From: Thiofilum flexile DSM 14609
GTDB taxonomy: Bacteria; Pseudomonadota; Gammaproteobacteria; Thiotrichales; Thiotrichaceae
Direction: 5' to 3'
DNA: 64,000 nt
NCBI RefSeq assembly: GCF_000380185.1
Contig: NZ_KB904791.1
Coordinates: 1-64,000, forward strand
The notes under the pieces are model-generated. The model was given only the letters and a program-made list of their open reading frames with translations. It searched no databases and was not told where the DNA came from. Each line of letters begins with the position of its first letter. Position 1 is the first letter of the stretch. A program made the position numbers and the translations under genes. Below are positions 17,419 through 26,831 of the stretch, in pieces.

Positions 17419-18723
17419 ATGCAAAATAGTGGTGCATGGCGTGGTAGGGTGCTGCATTTTACAGCCGACCCTAGCATTGCAGGCGAGCAGGCTTATCAAT
17501 ACTGGGAAGATGGACTGCTGTGGGTTGAGGCGGGACGGGTCAAACAAGTCGGTGCAGCCCTTGATATACTACCTAACCTTCCTCCTTCCCTCTCCGTTCA
17601 ACACACCCCTGATTATTTTATTTTCCCCGGCTTTATTGATACGCATATTCACTATCCCCAAACGGAAATGATCGCGGCCTTTGGTACGCAACTCTTAGAG
17701 TGGCTCAATACCTATACCTTTCCGGTGGAGAGTCAATTTAAAGATGAAGCCTATGCCTCTGAAATAGCCAATTTTTTCCTCAAAGAGCTTTTGCGTAATG
17801 GCACAACGACCGCACTCGTATTCGGTACGGTACACCCTCAATCGGTGGATGCCTTTTTTAAAGTGGCTCAAGCACTGAATCTGCGCATGATCGCGGGCAA
17901 GGTCATGATGGATCGCCATGCACCGGCGTATCTAACGGATACACCAGAGAGTAGTTATGCTGATTCTAAGGCACTGATTGAGCGCTGGCAGGGGGTCGGA
18001 CGTTTGCAATATGCCGTGACCCCACGTTTTGCTCCAACAAGTACGCCGGAGCAATTAGCTAAAGCGGCACAGTTATTGCAGGAATATCCAGGTGTCTATT
18101 TACACACGCATTTATCCGAAAATCTCAATGAAATCGCTTGGGTTAAGGAGTTGTTCCCTAATGCAAGTAGCTATACCGATGTCTATCACCAAGCCGGATT
18201 GACAGGTAAGCGTAGTGTATTTGCTCATGGTGTGCATTTAAGTAGCGCTGAATGTGAATGTTTAGCACAGACCCACTCAGGGATTGCCCATTGTCCTACC
18301 TCGAATCAGTTTCTAGGTTCAGGTTATATGGATTTAAGCCAATTAGAACACTTTAACATCAAGGTAGGCTTAGGTACTGATATCGGTGGGGGGACGAGTT
18401 TTTCTCTGTTTAGGACCATGGCGAGTGCCTATGAGGTGCAACAAGCGCGGGGGCGTAGTTTAGACCCGTTTAAGGCATTGTATTTAGCCACCTTAGGGGG
18501 CGCAAACGTACTGGATTTAGTTGGGAAAATTGGTAATTTTGCGGTGGGTAATGAAGCCGATTTTATTTTAATCGATCCATCTGCAACGCCTTTATTAAAG
18601 TTACGCAGTAAACATTGCAAAACGCTAAAAGAGCAATTGTTTGTGCTGAATACTTTAGGTGATGATCGTTGTATTGCAGCGACTTATAGCATGGGACAAT
18701 TAGTGCATCAACGGGAGGCATAA
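17419..18723 (+). CDS. guaD: Guanine deaminase
   Basis: 434 residues of the amidohydrolase superfamily. Metal ligands are seen in PGFIDTHIHYPQ (His76, His78), HTHLSEN, FAHGVHLS and GLGTDIGGGTS; the FPVES motif after the first helix suits guanine deaminase. It deaminates guanine to xanthine. ATG 17419 is preceded by GAGG and fits the operon better than the in-frame start 30 bases upstream inside uraH. It directly abuts puuD. With uraD, uraH and puuD it makes a coherent purine-salvage/degradation unit, although xanthine dehydrogenase is not in the window. Confidence 0.93.
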   Translation: MQNSGAWRGRVLHFTADPSIAGEQAYQYWEDGLLWVEAGRVKQVGAALDILPNLPPSLSVQHTPDYFIFPGFIDTHIHYPQTEMIAAFGTQLLEWLNTYTFPVESQFKDEAYASEIANFFLKELLRNGTTTALVFGTVHPQSVDAFFKVAQALNLRMIAGKVMMDRHAPAYLTDTPESSYADSKALIERWQGVGRLQYAVTPRFAPTSTPEQLAKAAQLLQEYPGVYLHTHLSENLNEIAWVKELFPNASSYTDVYHQAGLTGKRSVFAHGVHLSSAECECLAQTHSGIAHCPTSNQFLGSGYMDLSQLEHFNIKVGLGTDIGGGTSFSLFRTMASAYEVQQARGRSLDPFKALYLATLGGANVLDLVGKIGNFAVGNEADFILIDPSATPLLKLRSKHCKTLKEQLFVLNTLGDDRCIAATYSMGQLVHQREA

Positions 18724-19905
18724 ATGGAAACCTATTTATATGAATGGCTCAATTTTGTAGTGCGCTTTTTACATTTAATCACAGGTATTGCTTGGATTGG
18801 CGCATCCTTTTATTTTGTGTGGCTCGATAATAGCTTGCGTGAGCCACCCCAATGGAAAAAAGATAAGGGTATTAAAGGGGATTTATGGGCGATTCATGGC
18901 GGTGGTTTTTATGAGGTCGCCAAATACTCCCTAGGCCCTGAGCAAATGCCTAAAACCTTACACTGGTTTAAATGGGAAGCCTATACTACGGGTATTACGG
19001 GGTTTATTTTATTAACCTTACTTTATTATATTGGTGCCTCTAGTTATACCATTGACCCTGCTAAAATGGCTTTGACCCCGTGGCAGGCTAGCCTCATCGG
19101 TATCGGGGCGATAGCTATTTTTATTGCCGCTTATGAGGTTTTATGCCGTACGGCCTTAGTGGAAAAAAGCTTACAGTTTGGTTTAGTGGTTTTAGCGATT
19201 TTAACGGTATTAGCCTTTGGTTTAGATCAGCTCATTAGTTCACGTGCCATGTATATTCATATCGGGGCTATGATTGGTTTGGCGATGGTATTTAATGTGT
19301 TTACTACCATTATGCCCTCACAGCGTAAAATGGTGGAGGCCATTAGTCAGGGGCAACAGCCTGATCCTAGTTGGGGGCATAAGGCTAAGCTACGCTCAGT
19401 CCATAATAACTATGCTACGTTGCCGGTTATTTTAATTATGATTAGTAATCATTATCCGATTACATATAGTCATAGTTATGGTTGGTTAATCCTAAGTGCT
19501 CTGATTGCGATCACAGCCTATGCTCGGCATTTCTTTAATTTAAAGCATCATGACATTATTAAGCCTAGTATTTTAATAGGTGCTTTGATTGCTTTTGCAA
19601 CGTTAATATGGCTGTTTGCACCTAAAGCAGTTAAAACGGAAGATAAAACTGTGACTACCGCGCAAATTATGCCGATTATTCAGAGTCGTTGTTTACAATG
19701 CCATGCAGCAAAACCGACAGATGATGTGTTTAAGTTTGCTCAAGGCGGGATTATGTACGATACCGAGGCTGAGGTATTAGCGAAAGCTGAGCGAATTCAT
19801 GCGCGTGCAGTGGTATCTAAAGATATGCCTTTTATTAATAAAACCCAGATGACCGATGAAGAGCGGCAGTTAATAGCGCAGTGGTATCAGGGGTTGAAGA
19901 AGTAG
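18724..19905 (+). CDS. puuD: Membrane-bound cytochrome-c-linked urate oxidase PuuD
   Basis: 393 residues. About eight N-terminal membrane segments, beginning LNFVVRFLHLITGIAWIGAS, form the PuuD urate hydroxylase domain with conserved WKWEAYTTG-like and AIHGGGFYEVAKY stretches. A C-terminal cytochrome c domain carries a haem motif C323-LQ-C326-H327 and a likely axial Met in KDMPFINKTQM. This enzyme oxidises urate to 5-hydroxyisourate and passes electrons to the respiratory chain instead of O2 directly. The ATG immediately follows the guaD stop. Confidence 0.93.
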   Translation: METYLYEWLNFVVRFLHLITGIAWIGASFYFVWLDNSLREPPQWKKDKGIKGDLWAIHGGGFYEVAKYSLGPEQMPKTLHWFKWEAYTTGITGFILLTLLYYIGASSYTIDPAKMALTPWQASLIGIGAIAIFIAAYEVLCRTALVEKSLQFGLVVLAILTVLAFGLDQLISSRAMYIHIGAMIGLAMVFNVFTTIMPSQRKMVEAISQGQQPDPSWGHKAKLRSVHNNYATLPVILIMISNHYPITYSHSYGWLILSALIAITAYARHFFNLKHHDIIKPSILIGALIAFATLIWLFAPKAVKTEDKTVTTAQIMPIIQSRCLQCHAAKPTDDVFKFAQGGIMYDTEAEVLAKAERIHARAVVSKDMPFINKTQMTDEERQLIAQWYQGLKK

Positions 19906-19942
19906 GGTACTGTTTGTAATTGATTCAATTGAGGTGATTATT

Positions 19943-19980
19943 TCCTACTATTTCTATAGTCCACTATAGGGATAGTAGGA
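19943..19980 (+). terminator. Hairpin downstream of puuD
   Basis: An 18-nt stem (TCCTACTATTTCTATAGT against ACTATAGGGATAGTAGGA) pairs throughout in RNA, with two G-U pairs and a two-base loop. There is no long U-tract, so termination is plausible but not certain. Confidence 0.5.
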
Positions 19981-20002
19981 GGACTAGCTTGTTATTAACC
20001 GT

Positions 20003-20173
20003 CTAATTAAATGGTTGATGGCGAAAACTAAGAGCAGCTGCCTCTAAAAAAGCCGTTTTCCCAACATTATTTCTACCTGATATTAGATTAACTCTACCAA
20101 ACCCCTTGGCTTCAAAATTATGAAAGCATTTGTAGTTTTCAATGTTGAGTGTTTTTATAAAATGTTCAGACAT
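20003..20173 (-). pseudogene. Truncated N-terminus of an AAA/OLD-like ATPase
   Basis: A 56-codon minus-strand frame begins ATG at 20173 and reads IKTLNIENYKCFHNFEAKGF, then LISGRNNVGKTAFLEAAAL, then a few unrelated residues before TAG. This is the first 45 residues of an SMC/OLD-type ATP-binding protein, including its Walker A (GRNNVGKT). The rest of the ATPase is missing. It is a decayed remnant, possibly of a defence ATPase (such proteins are often OLD or AbiE/Septu-type), though the specific family cannot be told from this piece. Confidence 0.7.
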
Positions 20174-20251
20174 GGCTTATGATTATCCGATTGAAAGGAT
20201 ACTGTTAGTGTGGCAGGCAATGCTTGAGTGTCAAGCACTCTCATTCAAGAA

Positions 20252-20279
20252 AACAGGCAAAGAATAATCTTTGCCTGTT
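20252..20279 (-). terminator. Rho-independent terminator of the transglutaminase operon
   Basis: Perfect 11-bp stem AACAGGCAAAG / CTTTGCCTGTT with a 6-base loop, followed on the minus strand by TTTTCTTG. It lies 28 bases after the stop of the minus-strand gene. Confidence 0.85.
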
Positions 20280-20306
20280 CAGGTGCAGATAGGGGATTAC
20301 TTAAAA

Positions 20307-23300
20307 CTAAACCCGTCTGAGATCCAAGGTATTAGGGAAATCAGGATTAACTTCTTCCCTCGGTGGTTCCATCGGTTTAACCATACCATTGGTGTAGAAC
20401 TGATAGGTTCCGCCTGAAATAGGCTTAGGTTCAATAACATCCGGTGTATTGGTGGTCATTTGGAAACGTGAGAAACGTCTACCTTCTGCCTCATATGCAT
20501 TAATCGGGAAGGTTTCATAACTACGTCCGCCCGGATGCACCACATGATACGTACAGCCACCAATCGAGCGCCCATTCCATGTATCCACCAGATCAAATAC
20601 TAGCGGTGTTTGCACGGGAATAGTGGGGTGTAAAGCGGAAGGCGGTTGCCATGCACGGAATTTAATCCCTGCCACATATTCGCCTTGAACCCCGGTATTT
20701 TTCAGGGGCACACGGCGTCCATTACAGACCAATACATAGCGCTCACTACGAATACCTGAGACTTTCACTTGAATGCGTTCCATCGAGGAATCCACAAAGC
20801 GAGCAGTCCCGCTGCTACTCATTTCCTCACCCAACACATTCCAAGGCTCAAGTGCGGCACGGAGTTCAATTTCCATGCCTTGATATTGCACGCGCCCAAA
20901 GACAGGGAAACGGAACTCATGGAAAGGTTCGAGCCATTCTAATTGGAAGGGGAAGCCCGCCGCTTGTAGATCAGCACAGACATCACGCATATCTTCCCAC
21001 ACATAATGCGGCAGCATGAAACGGTTGTGTAGATCGGTGCCCCAACGTACTAATTTTTTCTGATAAGGCGTTTTCCAGAAATGTGCAACTAAAGTACGTA
21101 ATAACAGCATTTGTACCAAAGACATGCGAGCATGCGGTGGCATTTCAAACGCACGTAGCTCTAATAAACCTTGGCGTCCGCTGTAAGAATCGGGTGAATA
21201 GAGTTTATCAATACAAAACTCAGCCCGATGGGTATTGCCAGTGATATCCGTTAATAAGTTACGCAATAGGCGATCGACCAGCCATGGCTGATTCACATCC
21301 CCAGTAGGCATATGTTGGAAGGCAATTTCCAATTCATACAAGCTACTATCACGCGCTTCATCAACCCGTGGCGCTTGGCTAGTAGGGCCTATAAAGGTGC
21401 CAGAGAATAAATACGAAAGCCCAGGGTGATTTTGCCAATAGGTAATCAAACTACGCAGCAAATCAGGACGACGCAAGAAGGGGCTATCGGTAGGGCGTGC
21501 GGCACCTAGGGTGACGTGATTACCACCCCCCGTTCCGGTGTGACGACCATCGAGCATAAACTTCTCAGCCACTAAGCGAGATAAACGTGCCTCTTCATAC
21601 AGTGTTTCGGTGTTATGCACCAATTCATCCCAAGCGGAAGCTGGATGAATATTCACCTCAATGACCCCCGGATCAGGCGTGACCTTAAAGGATTTTAAGC
21701 GTGCATCACTAGGGGGTTCATAGCCTTCAATCAATAAGGGCATATTGAGCTGTTTAGCGGTGGTTTCCAGAGCGTTAATCAGTTCAACATATTGATCGAG
21801 ATAATTAAACGGTGGCAAGAAGGCATGCATCCGTCCTTGTCGCGCTTCAATACACAGAGCGGTGCGAATAATTTCGCCGTGATAGTCCTTAGGATAAGGC
21901 TTCACAGGTTTTGAATTAGCCGCAGCAGCGAGTACTTCTGGTGTATCAAACGGATCGGGTTTAGCCTCCACTTCACGCTCAGCAAAAGGGGTATATTGCA
22001 ACGCATCTAAAGGTAAACGTAAGCCCATGGGGGAGTTACCCGGAATCAGGTACATGGATTCGCGACGGAAATACCACGGTGCACTATCCCAGTTTTGCTC
22101 CATAAAATTCCAGCGTAAGGGTAGAGCATAACCATTGGGCTGATTGAGGCCGCGTTGCAGAGCCAGCACTAAATCATTGCGATATTCGCTATTTTTTAAA
22201 TCCAGCCCTAACCAGTCGATATTAATCGGCTGACTGGCTTCTTTCCATAAGTAGTACAGTCTATCTTCATAGCCCGGTACTAGAAACTCATTAGAAAGAC
22301 CGAGGTTTTGACACAACAAGTCAGCAAAGCGTTTGGTATCCTCTAAATCATAGCCATAGTCTTTGGTATCGTCGGCAATTAATTGCGGGTCATTCCATAA
22401 TGGCTGTCCATCAGTACGCCAGTAACAGGCTAAAGCCCAACGGGGGAAGGGTTCGCCGGGATACCATTTGCCTTGACCAAAATGGAGTAAGCTACCGGAG
22501 CTAAACACTTGTTGCATGCGACGGAATAAGACGCCAGCGCGTTCGCGTTTATGCTCGCCGAGAGCGGCTTGATTCCATTGCGGACTATCCACATCATCCA
22601 CAGACACGAAAGTAGGCTCGCCACCCATAGTGAGACGTACATCTTGCGCGGTTAGGCTCGCTTCCACCTGACGCCCTAAAGCCATAATATCCGCCCATTG
22701 TGCATCACTATAAGGCTTAGTGACCCGTGGGTCTTCGTGAATACGCACGACGGTATTGGAATACTCCATCGTGGATTCACATGGATCAGTAAAGCCGTGA
22801 ATCGCCGCTGCACTGCTAGGGGAAGGGGTACACGCTAAGGGAATATGTCCGGTACTCGCAAATAGCCCTGAAGTGGGATCTAGTCCCACCCAACCCGCAC
22901 CGGGGAGATAGACTTCCGTCCACGCATGTAAGTCAGTGAAATCCTCTTTAGGGCCACTAGGGCCATCGAGTGCCTTCACATCTGGGGTCAGTTGTACTAA
23001 GTATCCCGAAACAAAGCGGGCCGCTAAACCTAAATGGCGTAAAATCTGTACTAGTAACCAAGCACTATCCCGACAAGAGCCGGTGAGTATATCAAGGGTA
23101 TGCTCTGGGCTTTGTACGCCCGGCTCCATACGGATATTGTATTTAATATCGTGCTGTAAACGTTGATTCAGGGCAACTAAAAATAAAATAGTATTGGTTT
23201 GGCTGTAATCAATACCTTTAATCCACTCTTGCAGTAAGGGGCCGTTGTCACGCACTTCTAAGTAAGGAATTAGCTCCTTAGCCACTTCTGCGTCGTATTT

Positions 23301-23612
23301 AAAGGGGAAATGCTGAGCATATTCCTCGACGAAGAAGTCAAAAGGATTAATCTCTACCAGATCAGCAGTGAGATTGACCTCAACACTCATTTCCTTGGCA
23401 CGTTCATTAAACACGATACGGGCAAGCCAATTGCCAAAGGGGTCTTGTTGCCAGTTAATGAAGTGATCTTCTGGTTTAACAGTTAAGGAGTAAGCCAGAA
23501 TCGGGGTACGAGTATGAGGTGCCGGACGTAAGCGGATAATGTGGGGGGATAAATTAACAAATCGATCAAATTTATAAACCGTACGATGGTTCAGGGTAAC
23601 GTGAATACTCAT
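20307..23612 (-). CDS. Transglutaminase-like / DUF2126 protein
   Basis: 1101 residues. N-terminal bacterial transglutaminase-N domain (IHVTLNHRTVYKFDR onward), then a transglutaminase core with a visible catalytic triad: Cys180 (TGSCRDS), His229 (DLHAWTE), Asp245 (GLDPTSG). The remaining roughly 800 residues are a DUF2126 region. ATG 23612 is chosen because AAAGAGA precedes it and because the earlier ATG at 23645 overlaps a hairpin. It is the last gene of a reverse operon with alpha-E and ATP-grasp proteins. That set is predicted in the literature on permuted ATP-grasp enzymes to make or modify peptides; the actual product is unknown. Confidence 0.9.
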   Translation of the reverse strand: MSIHVTLNHRTVYKFDRFVNLSPHIIRLRPAPHTRTPILAYSLTVKPEDHFINWQQDPFGNWLARIVFNERAKEMSVEVNLTADLVEINPFDFFVEEYAQHFPFKYDAEVAKELIPYLEVRDNGPLLQEWIKGIDYSQTNTILFLVALNQRLQHDIKYNIRMEPGVQSPEHTLDILTGSCRDSAWLLVQILRHLGLAARFVSGYLVQLTPDVKALDGPSGPKEDFTDLHAWTEVYLPGAGWVGLDPTSGLFASTGHIPLACTPSPSSAAAIHGFTDPCESTMEYSNTVVRIHEDPRVTKPYSDAQWADIMALGRQVEASLTAQDVRLTMGGEPTFVSVDDVDSPQWNQAALGEHKRERAGVLFRRMQQVFSSGSLLHFGQGKWYPGEPFPRWALACYWRTDGQPLWNDPQLIADDTKDYGYDLEDTKRFADLLCQNLGLSNEFLVPGYEDRLYYLWKEASQPINIDWLGLDLKNSEYRNDLVLALQRGLNQPNGYALPLRWNFMEQNWDSAPWYFRRESMYLIPGNSPMGLRLPLDALQYTPFAEREVEAKPDPFDTPEVLAAAANSKPVKPYPKDYHGEIIRTALCIEARQGRMHAFLPPFNYLDQYVELINALETTAKQLNMPLLIEGYEPPSDARLKSFKVTPDPGVIEVNIHPASAWDELVHNTETLYEEARLSRLVAEKFMLDGRHTGTGGGNHVTLGAARPTDSPFLRRPDLLRSLITYWQNHPGLSYLFSGTFIGPTSQAPRVDEARDSSLYELEIAFQHMPTGDVNQPWLVDRLLRNLLTDITGNTHRAEFCIDKLYSPDSYSGRQGLLELRAFEMPPHARMSLVQMLLLRTLVAHFWKTPYQKKLVRWGTDLHNRFMLPHYVWEDMRDVCADLQAAGFPFQLEWLEPFHEFRFPVFGRVQYQGMEIELRAALEPWNVLGEEMSSSGTARFVDSSMERIQVKVSGIRSERYVLVCNGRRVPLKNTGVQGEYVAGIKFRAWQPPSALHPTIPVQTPLVFDLVDTWNGRSIGGCTYHVVHPGGRSYETFPINAYEAEGRRFSRFQMTTNTPDVIEPKPISGGTYQFYTNGMVKPMEPPREEVNPDFPNTLDLRRV

Positions 23613-23639
23613 GGCGTTCTCTTTGGTAAGCTCGTAGAA

Positions 23640-23664
23640 GGGCAAATCTAAACTAGATTTGCCC
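23640..23664 (-). terminator. Intra-operon hairpin upstream of the transglutaminase gene
   Basis: Perfect 10-bp stem GGGCAAATCT / AGATTTGCCC with a 5-base loop, between the alpha-E stop (23717) and the transglutaminase start. On the minus strand it is followed by TTCTACGAG, a weak U-tract, so it may attenuate or mark an RNA-processing site rather than fully terminate. Confidence 0.5.
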
Positions 23665-23716
23665 AGGGTACTAACTAATCCTAATCCTTGGCTTGTTGTA
23701 GGGATGATTAGCCAGA

Positions 23717-24685
23717 CTATGATTGGGCTTGCGTTTGCGTTTGACTAAAGGTCGGGTAGAACCATGTTTTAGCAATTTTCTCTTGGAGGTCGCCCATTTC
23801 GCTTTGTAAGGAATCCATCAATAGATGGACTTGATCAGCTGGAATGGAAGTAATATCAGCACTCGCGAGTCGATCACGTATTTTTTGCACTTTAGCAATA
23901 GGGAACTCAGGCTGCGGTAAATAACACATGCGTCGAATAATCGCGGCTAATGAATAACCGACGGAACCGGGGAAAATAGTGTCCTTCAGTAGGAAGTTCA
24001 TGGCTTTAACTCCATTGAGTCTAGCATGAACGTGCTGCATATACATCTGCCGCGCACTTAAAGCTTGTAATAAATTCCCCCAGAGAATGCCCTCATAGCG
24101 CCGTAGTATATCACTGCGGTCATCGGCTAATAGTAATGAAGTCATTTCTAGAATCCGCGTGCTCATATCCGCGCGTTCAATGTGTTTGCCGATCTGCATA
24201 AAGTCGAAGGTATTATCCCGACTCATGTGGCTATCGAGCGCACCACGAATACATTGGCAATGCTCCATGACCTGACGCATAAATTGTTGGCGCAAGTGTC
24301 GATCTGAAGTATTAGGGAGGGATTCATTCATCAAGAGATGAATCCGGTTCGCCTGCTCCCATACTTCTTCGGGCAATACATTGAGCGAGGTACGAATATT
24401 TTCCCTCACCATCGCGAGTGATGTTGCGAGCGAGGAGGAGTTATTCCGATCCGCCACGAGGAACTGCATAATATTGCGTTCACTCGCCTCATTGTAATGC
24501 TCACGGAAATCGTGCTCGGCATTAAACAAGCGCACGAGGGTATACCAGTCGATTTCCATGCGATCCGGTAAATCCATGAGTAAGGAGGTGTGGACGTGAA
24601 TCAGGCGTGCCGTTTTTTCTGCTCGCTCTAGGTAACGAGCCATCCAGTACACGCGTTCAGCAACTTGGGACAGCATAGTAATCAT
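23717..24685 (-). CDS. Alpha-E domain protein
   Basis: 322 residues, all-helical alpha-E family, starting MLSQVAERVYWMARYLERAE, the family's signature N-terminus. Further conserved helices include NSSSLATSLAMVRENIRTS and FMQIGKHIERADMSTRI. Alpha-E proteins occur almost always with a circularly permuted ATP-grasp enzyme and a transglutaminase, as here; biochemical role unproven. The ATG at 24685 overlaps the stop of the upstream ATP-grasp gene by ATGA; a second ATG nine bases later is possible. Confidence 0.93.
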   Translation of the reverse strand: MITMLSQVAERVYWMARYLERAEKTARLIHVHTSLLMDLPDRMEIDWYTLVRLFNAEHDFREHYNEASERNIMQFLVADRNNSSSLATSLAMVRENIRTSLNVLPEEVWEQANRIHLLMNESLPNTSDRHLRQQFMRQVMEHCQCIRGALDSHMSRDNTFDFMQIGKHIERADMSTRILEMTSLLLADDRSDILRRYEGILWGNLLQALSARQMYMQHVHARLNGVKAMNFLLKDTIFPGSVGYSLAAIIRRMCYLPQPEFPIAKVQKIRDRLASADITSIPADQVHLLMDSLQSEMGDLQEKIAKTWFYPTFSQTQTQAQS

Positions 24686-26163
24686 GCTTCAATCTCCTGC
24701 GTGGGGTCATCAAAATTGGGCATGAATTCATTCACAATCCAAGTATCCTTACTGCCGCCCCCTTGCGAGGAGTTGACGACTAATGAGCCTTTGACTAAGG
24801 CCACACGAGTTAGCCCGCCCGGCGTGACATAAATATCTTTACCGCTCAAAATAAAGGGACGTAAATCCACATGCCGCCCTTGAATACCTTCATCCGTTGC
24901 GGTTGGAGTGACGGATAGGCTTAAAGTGGGTTGGGCAATGTAGTTATTCGGATTCTCCTGAATCAGTTTGCGGAACTCTTCCACTTTCTCAGGGGTAGAG
25001 TGTGGGCCTACTAACATGCCATAACCACCGGATTCATTAGCTGGTTTTACCACTAACTCAGGCAGATGATCGAGCACATATTCACGGTCTTCAGGACGAC
25101 GACATACCCAAGTTGGGACATTTGGTAAGGAAGCTTCTTCGCCCAAATAGTATTTGATCATATCCGGGACATAGGCATAAATCACTTTATCATCCGCCAC
25201 ACCACACCCCGGTGCATTGGCAATGGCAACTTTACCATCGCGCCATGAGCGCATAATGCCCGGAATGCCTAAAATAGAATCTTTGCGGAACACTTCGGGG
25301 TCAATAAAGTCGTCATCAATACGGCGATAGATCACATCAACCCGCTCAAGCCCCTTAATGGTTTTCATATAGACATAGTTGTCTTTGCCCACCGTTAAAT
25401 CCGAGCCTTCTAATAAAACTAACCCAGCTTGGCGTGCTAAAAAGGCATGCTCAAAATAGGCTGAGTTATAAATGCCGGGGGTGAGTAGGGCAATGGTCGG
25501 ATGATCTAGATCAGGGCGCAGCGAGGCGAGCATCTCATAGAGCTGTGAGGGATAAGCACTCACAGGGCGGATGGGCATGAGTTTGAAAATTTCAGGCAAC
25601 ACGCGCTTAGTAATGGTGCGGTTTTCTAGCATATAAGCTACACCAGAGGGAACGCGTAAATTATCCTCTAGTACATACATAACACCATCACTGTGACGCA
25701 CTAAATCCGAGCCGCAAATATTCGCCCAAACACCATGAGGGGGCGTCATGCCTTCACAAGCTTTGCGATAGCCCTTAGATTGATAGACTACATCGGATGG
25801 AATCACTCCATCTTTAACAATCTGCCCACCATTATAGAGATCCTGAATGAACATATTAAGAGCGCGAATACGCTGCTTAAGCCCCATTTCAGTGCGATCC
25901 CATTCCGCGCCGGGAATAATGCGGGGAATAATGTCAAAAGGCCAAGCACGATCAATATTGCCCGCGTCACTATATACCGTAAAGGTAATACCCATTTGAC
26001 GAATAGTCGCCTCTGCCTCACTCACACATTGTTTAAAATGTTGAGGGGTCTGTGAGCTTAAAAAGTCAACTAAGCGTTCGCTAGTAGGGCGTGGCTGTCC
26101 GGGAGCAGCAATCAGCTCATCATAATAAGTTTGCGAGTGGTATCGGTTCCATTCCTGGCGCAT
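24682..26163 (-). CDS. Circularly permuted ATP-grasp protein
   Basis: 493 residues. Features of circularly permuted ATP-grasp type 2 include an N-terminal helical lead (SERLVDFLSSQTPQHFKQCV), FDIIPRIIPGAEW, VLEDNLRVPSGVAYMLENR and NAPGCGVADDK. Near the end, VVKPANESGGYGMLVGP provides the nucleotide-binding loop, and the C-terminus reads LVVNSSQGGGSKDTW. The enzyme probably forms a peptide-like bond with ATP. First gene of the three-gene reverse operon; its promoter should lie in 26164-26296. Confidence 0.93.
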   Translation of the reverse strand: MRQEWNRYHSQTYYDELIAAPGQPRPTSERLVDFLSSQTPQHFKQCVSEAEATIRQMGITFTVYSDAGNIDRAWPFDIIPRIIPGAEWDRTEMGLKQRIRALNMFIQDLYNGGQIVKDGVIPSDVVYQSKGYRKACEGMTPPHGVWANICGSDLVRHSDGVMYVLEDNLRVPSGVAYMLENRTITKRVLPEIFKLMPIRPVSAYPSQLYEMLASLRPDLDHPTIALLTPGIYNSAYFEHAFLARQAGLVLLEGSDLTVGKDNYVYMKTIKGLERVDVIYRRIDDDFIDPEVFRKDSILGIPGIMRSWRDGKVAIANAPGCGVADDKVIYAYVPDMIKYYLGEEASLPNVPTWVCRRPEDREYVLDHLPELVVKPANESGGYGMLVGPHSTPEKVEEFRKLIQENPNNYIAQPTLSLSVTPTATDEGIQGRHVDLRPFILSGKDIYVTPGGLTRVALVKGSLVVNSSQGGGSKDTWIVNEFMPNFDDPTQEIEA

Positions 26164-26296
26164 AGGATAATTTCCAAACTGAGTTGTTGTTAGTGGGGTA
26201 GTGGTTGAGTTACGGTATCTACCACGCCCATACTTCCTACTATTAGTAAAGCAAAAAGCATACCGTTTAGTGCGTTATCACACTCGATTAAGAGTA

Positions 26297-26539
26297 TTAT
26301 TGAGGTTTAGCTGTTTTTGAGCCAAAGGGACTAAATAATTCAGTCCATTTAGTCCAGGTATCGGTGTTGCCCATAATGCCCGCACGGAAGAATTGCAACG
26401 GATCATAGCCTTCTGTACCCGCTTTAAGGCGTAATAGCATTTCTTCCATTACGGCCTCATTAAACTGCTGTACATCGGGAAAACCAATGAGTCGACGCAT
26501 TTCTTCTGGGGTTAGATCCACATCTATTGTTACTTTCAT
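26297..26539 (-). CDS. DUF6489-like small protein
   Basis: 80 residues starting MKVTIDVDLTPEEMRRLIGF, then PDVQQFNEAVMEEMLLRL, a pattern I associate with DUF6489. It is acidic, with no signal peptide and no membrane segment. A strong AGGAGG lies 9 bases upstream of ATG 26539, which overrides the 15-residue longer reading. Function unknown. It lies upstream of the ATP-grasp operon on the same strand. Confidence 0.65.
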   Translation of the reverse strand: MKVTIDVDLTPEEMRRLIGFPDVQQFNEAVMEEMLLRLKAGTEGYDPLQFFRAGIMGNTDTWTKWTELFSPFGSKTAKPQ

Positions 26540-26769
26540 CGCTGATTTTCCTCCTACGGTGCTGATCCCCGTTATCATGATCACATTTGCAGGGATTTTC
26601 TAGCGTCGAACAGAAAAATATTGTTATTTTTATCATAATGCAAGTTAAGTGTTTGAACTTCTGCAATACTTTTGTAGGAGAGGGGCTGAGATGGGTGAAA
26701 ATAAAAGAGGTTACTTGCTACTAGCCTAATTGAAGTGCTAGGCCTGAGTGAGGAAGGGGAGAGGATTAA

Positions 26770-26798
26770 AGCCAGCAAACCCTAAGGGCTTGCTGGCT
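26770..26798 (-). terminator. Hairpin after the repeat-rich GDPHF protein gene
   Basis: Stem AGCCAGCAA / TTGCTGGCT around ACCCTAAGGGC-like inner pairing, 34 bases past the minus-strand stop at 26832, followed by TTTAATCC on that strand. Confidence 0.6.
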
Positions 26799-26831
26799 GT
26801 ATGGTCGTGTGAAAATGCTAATGAGTTAGGC

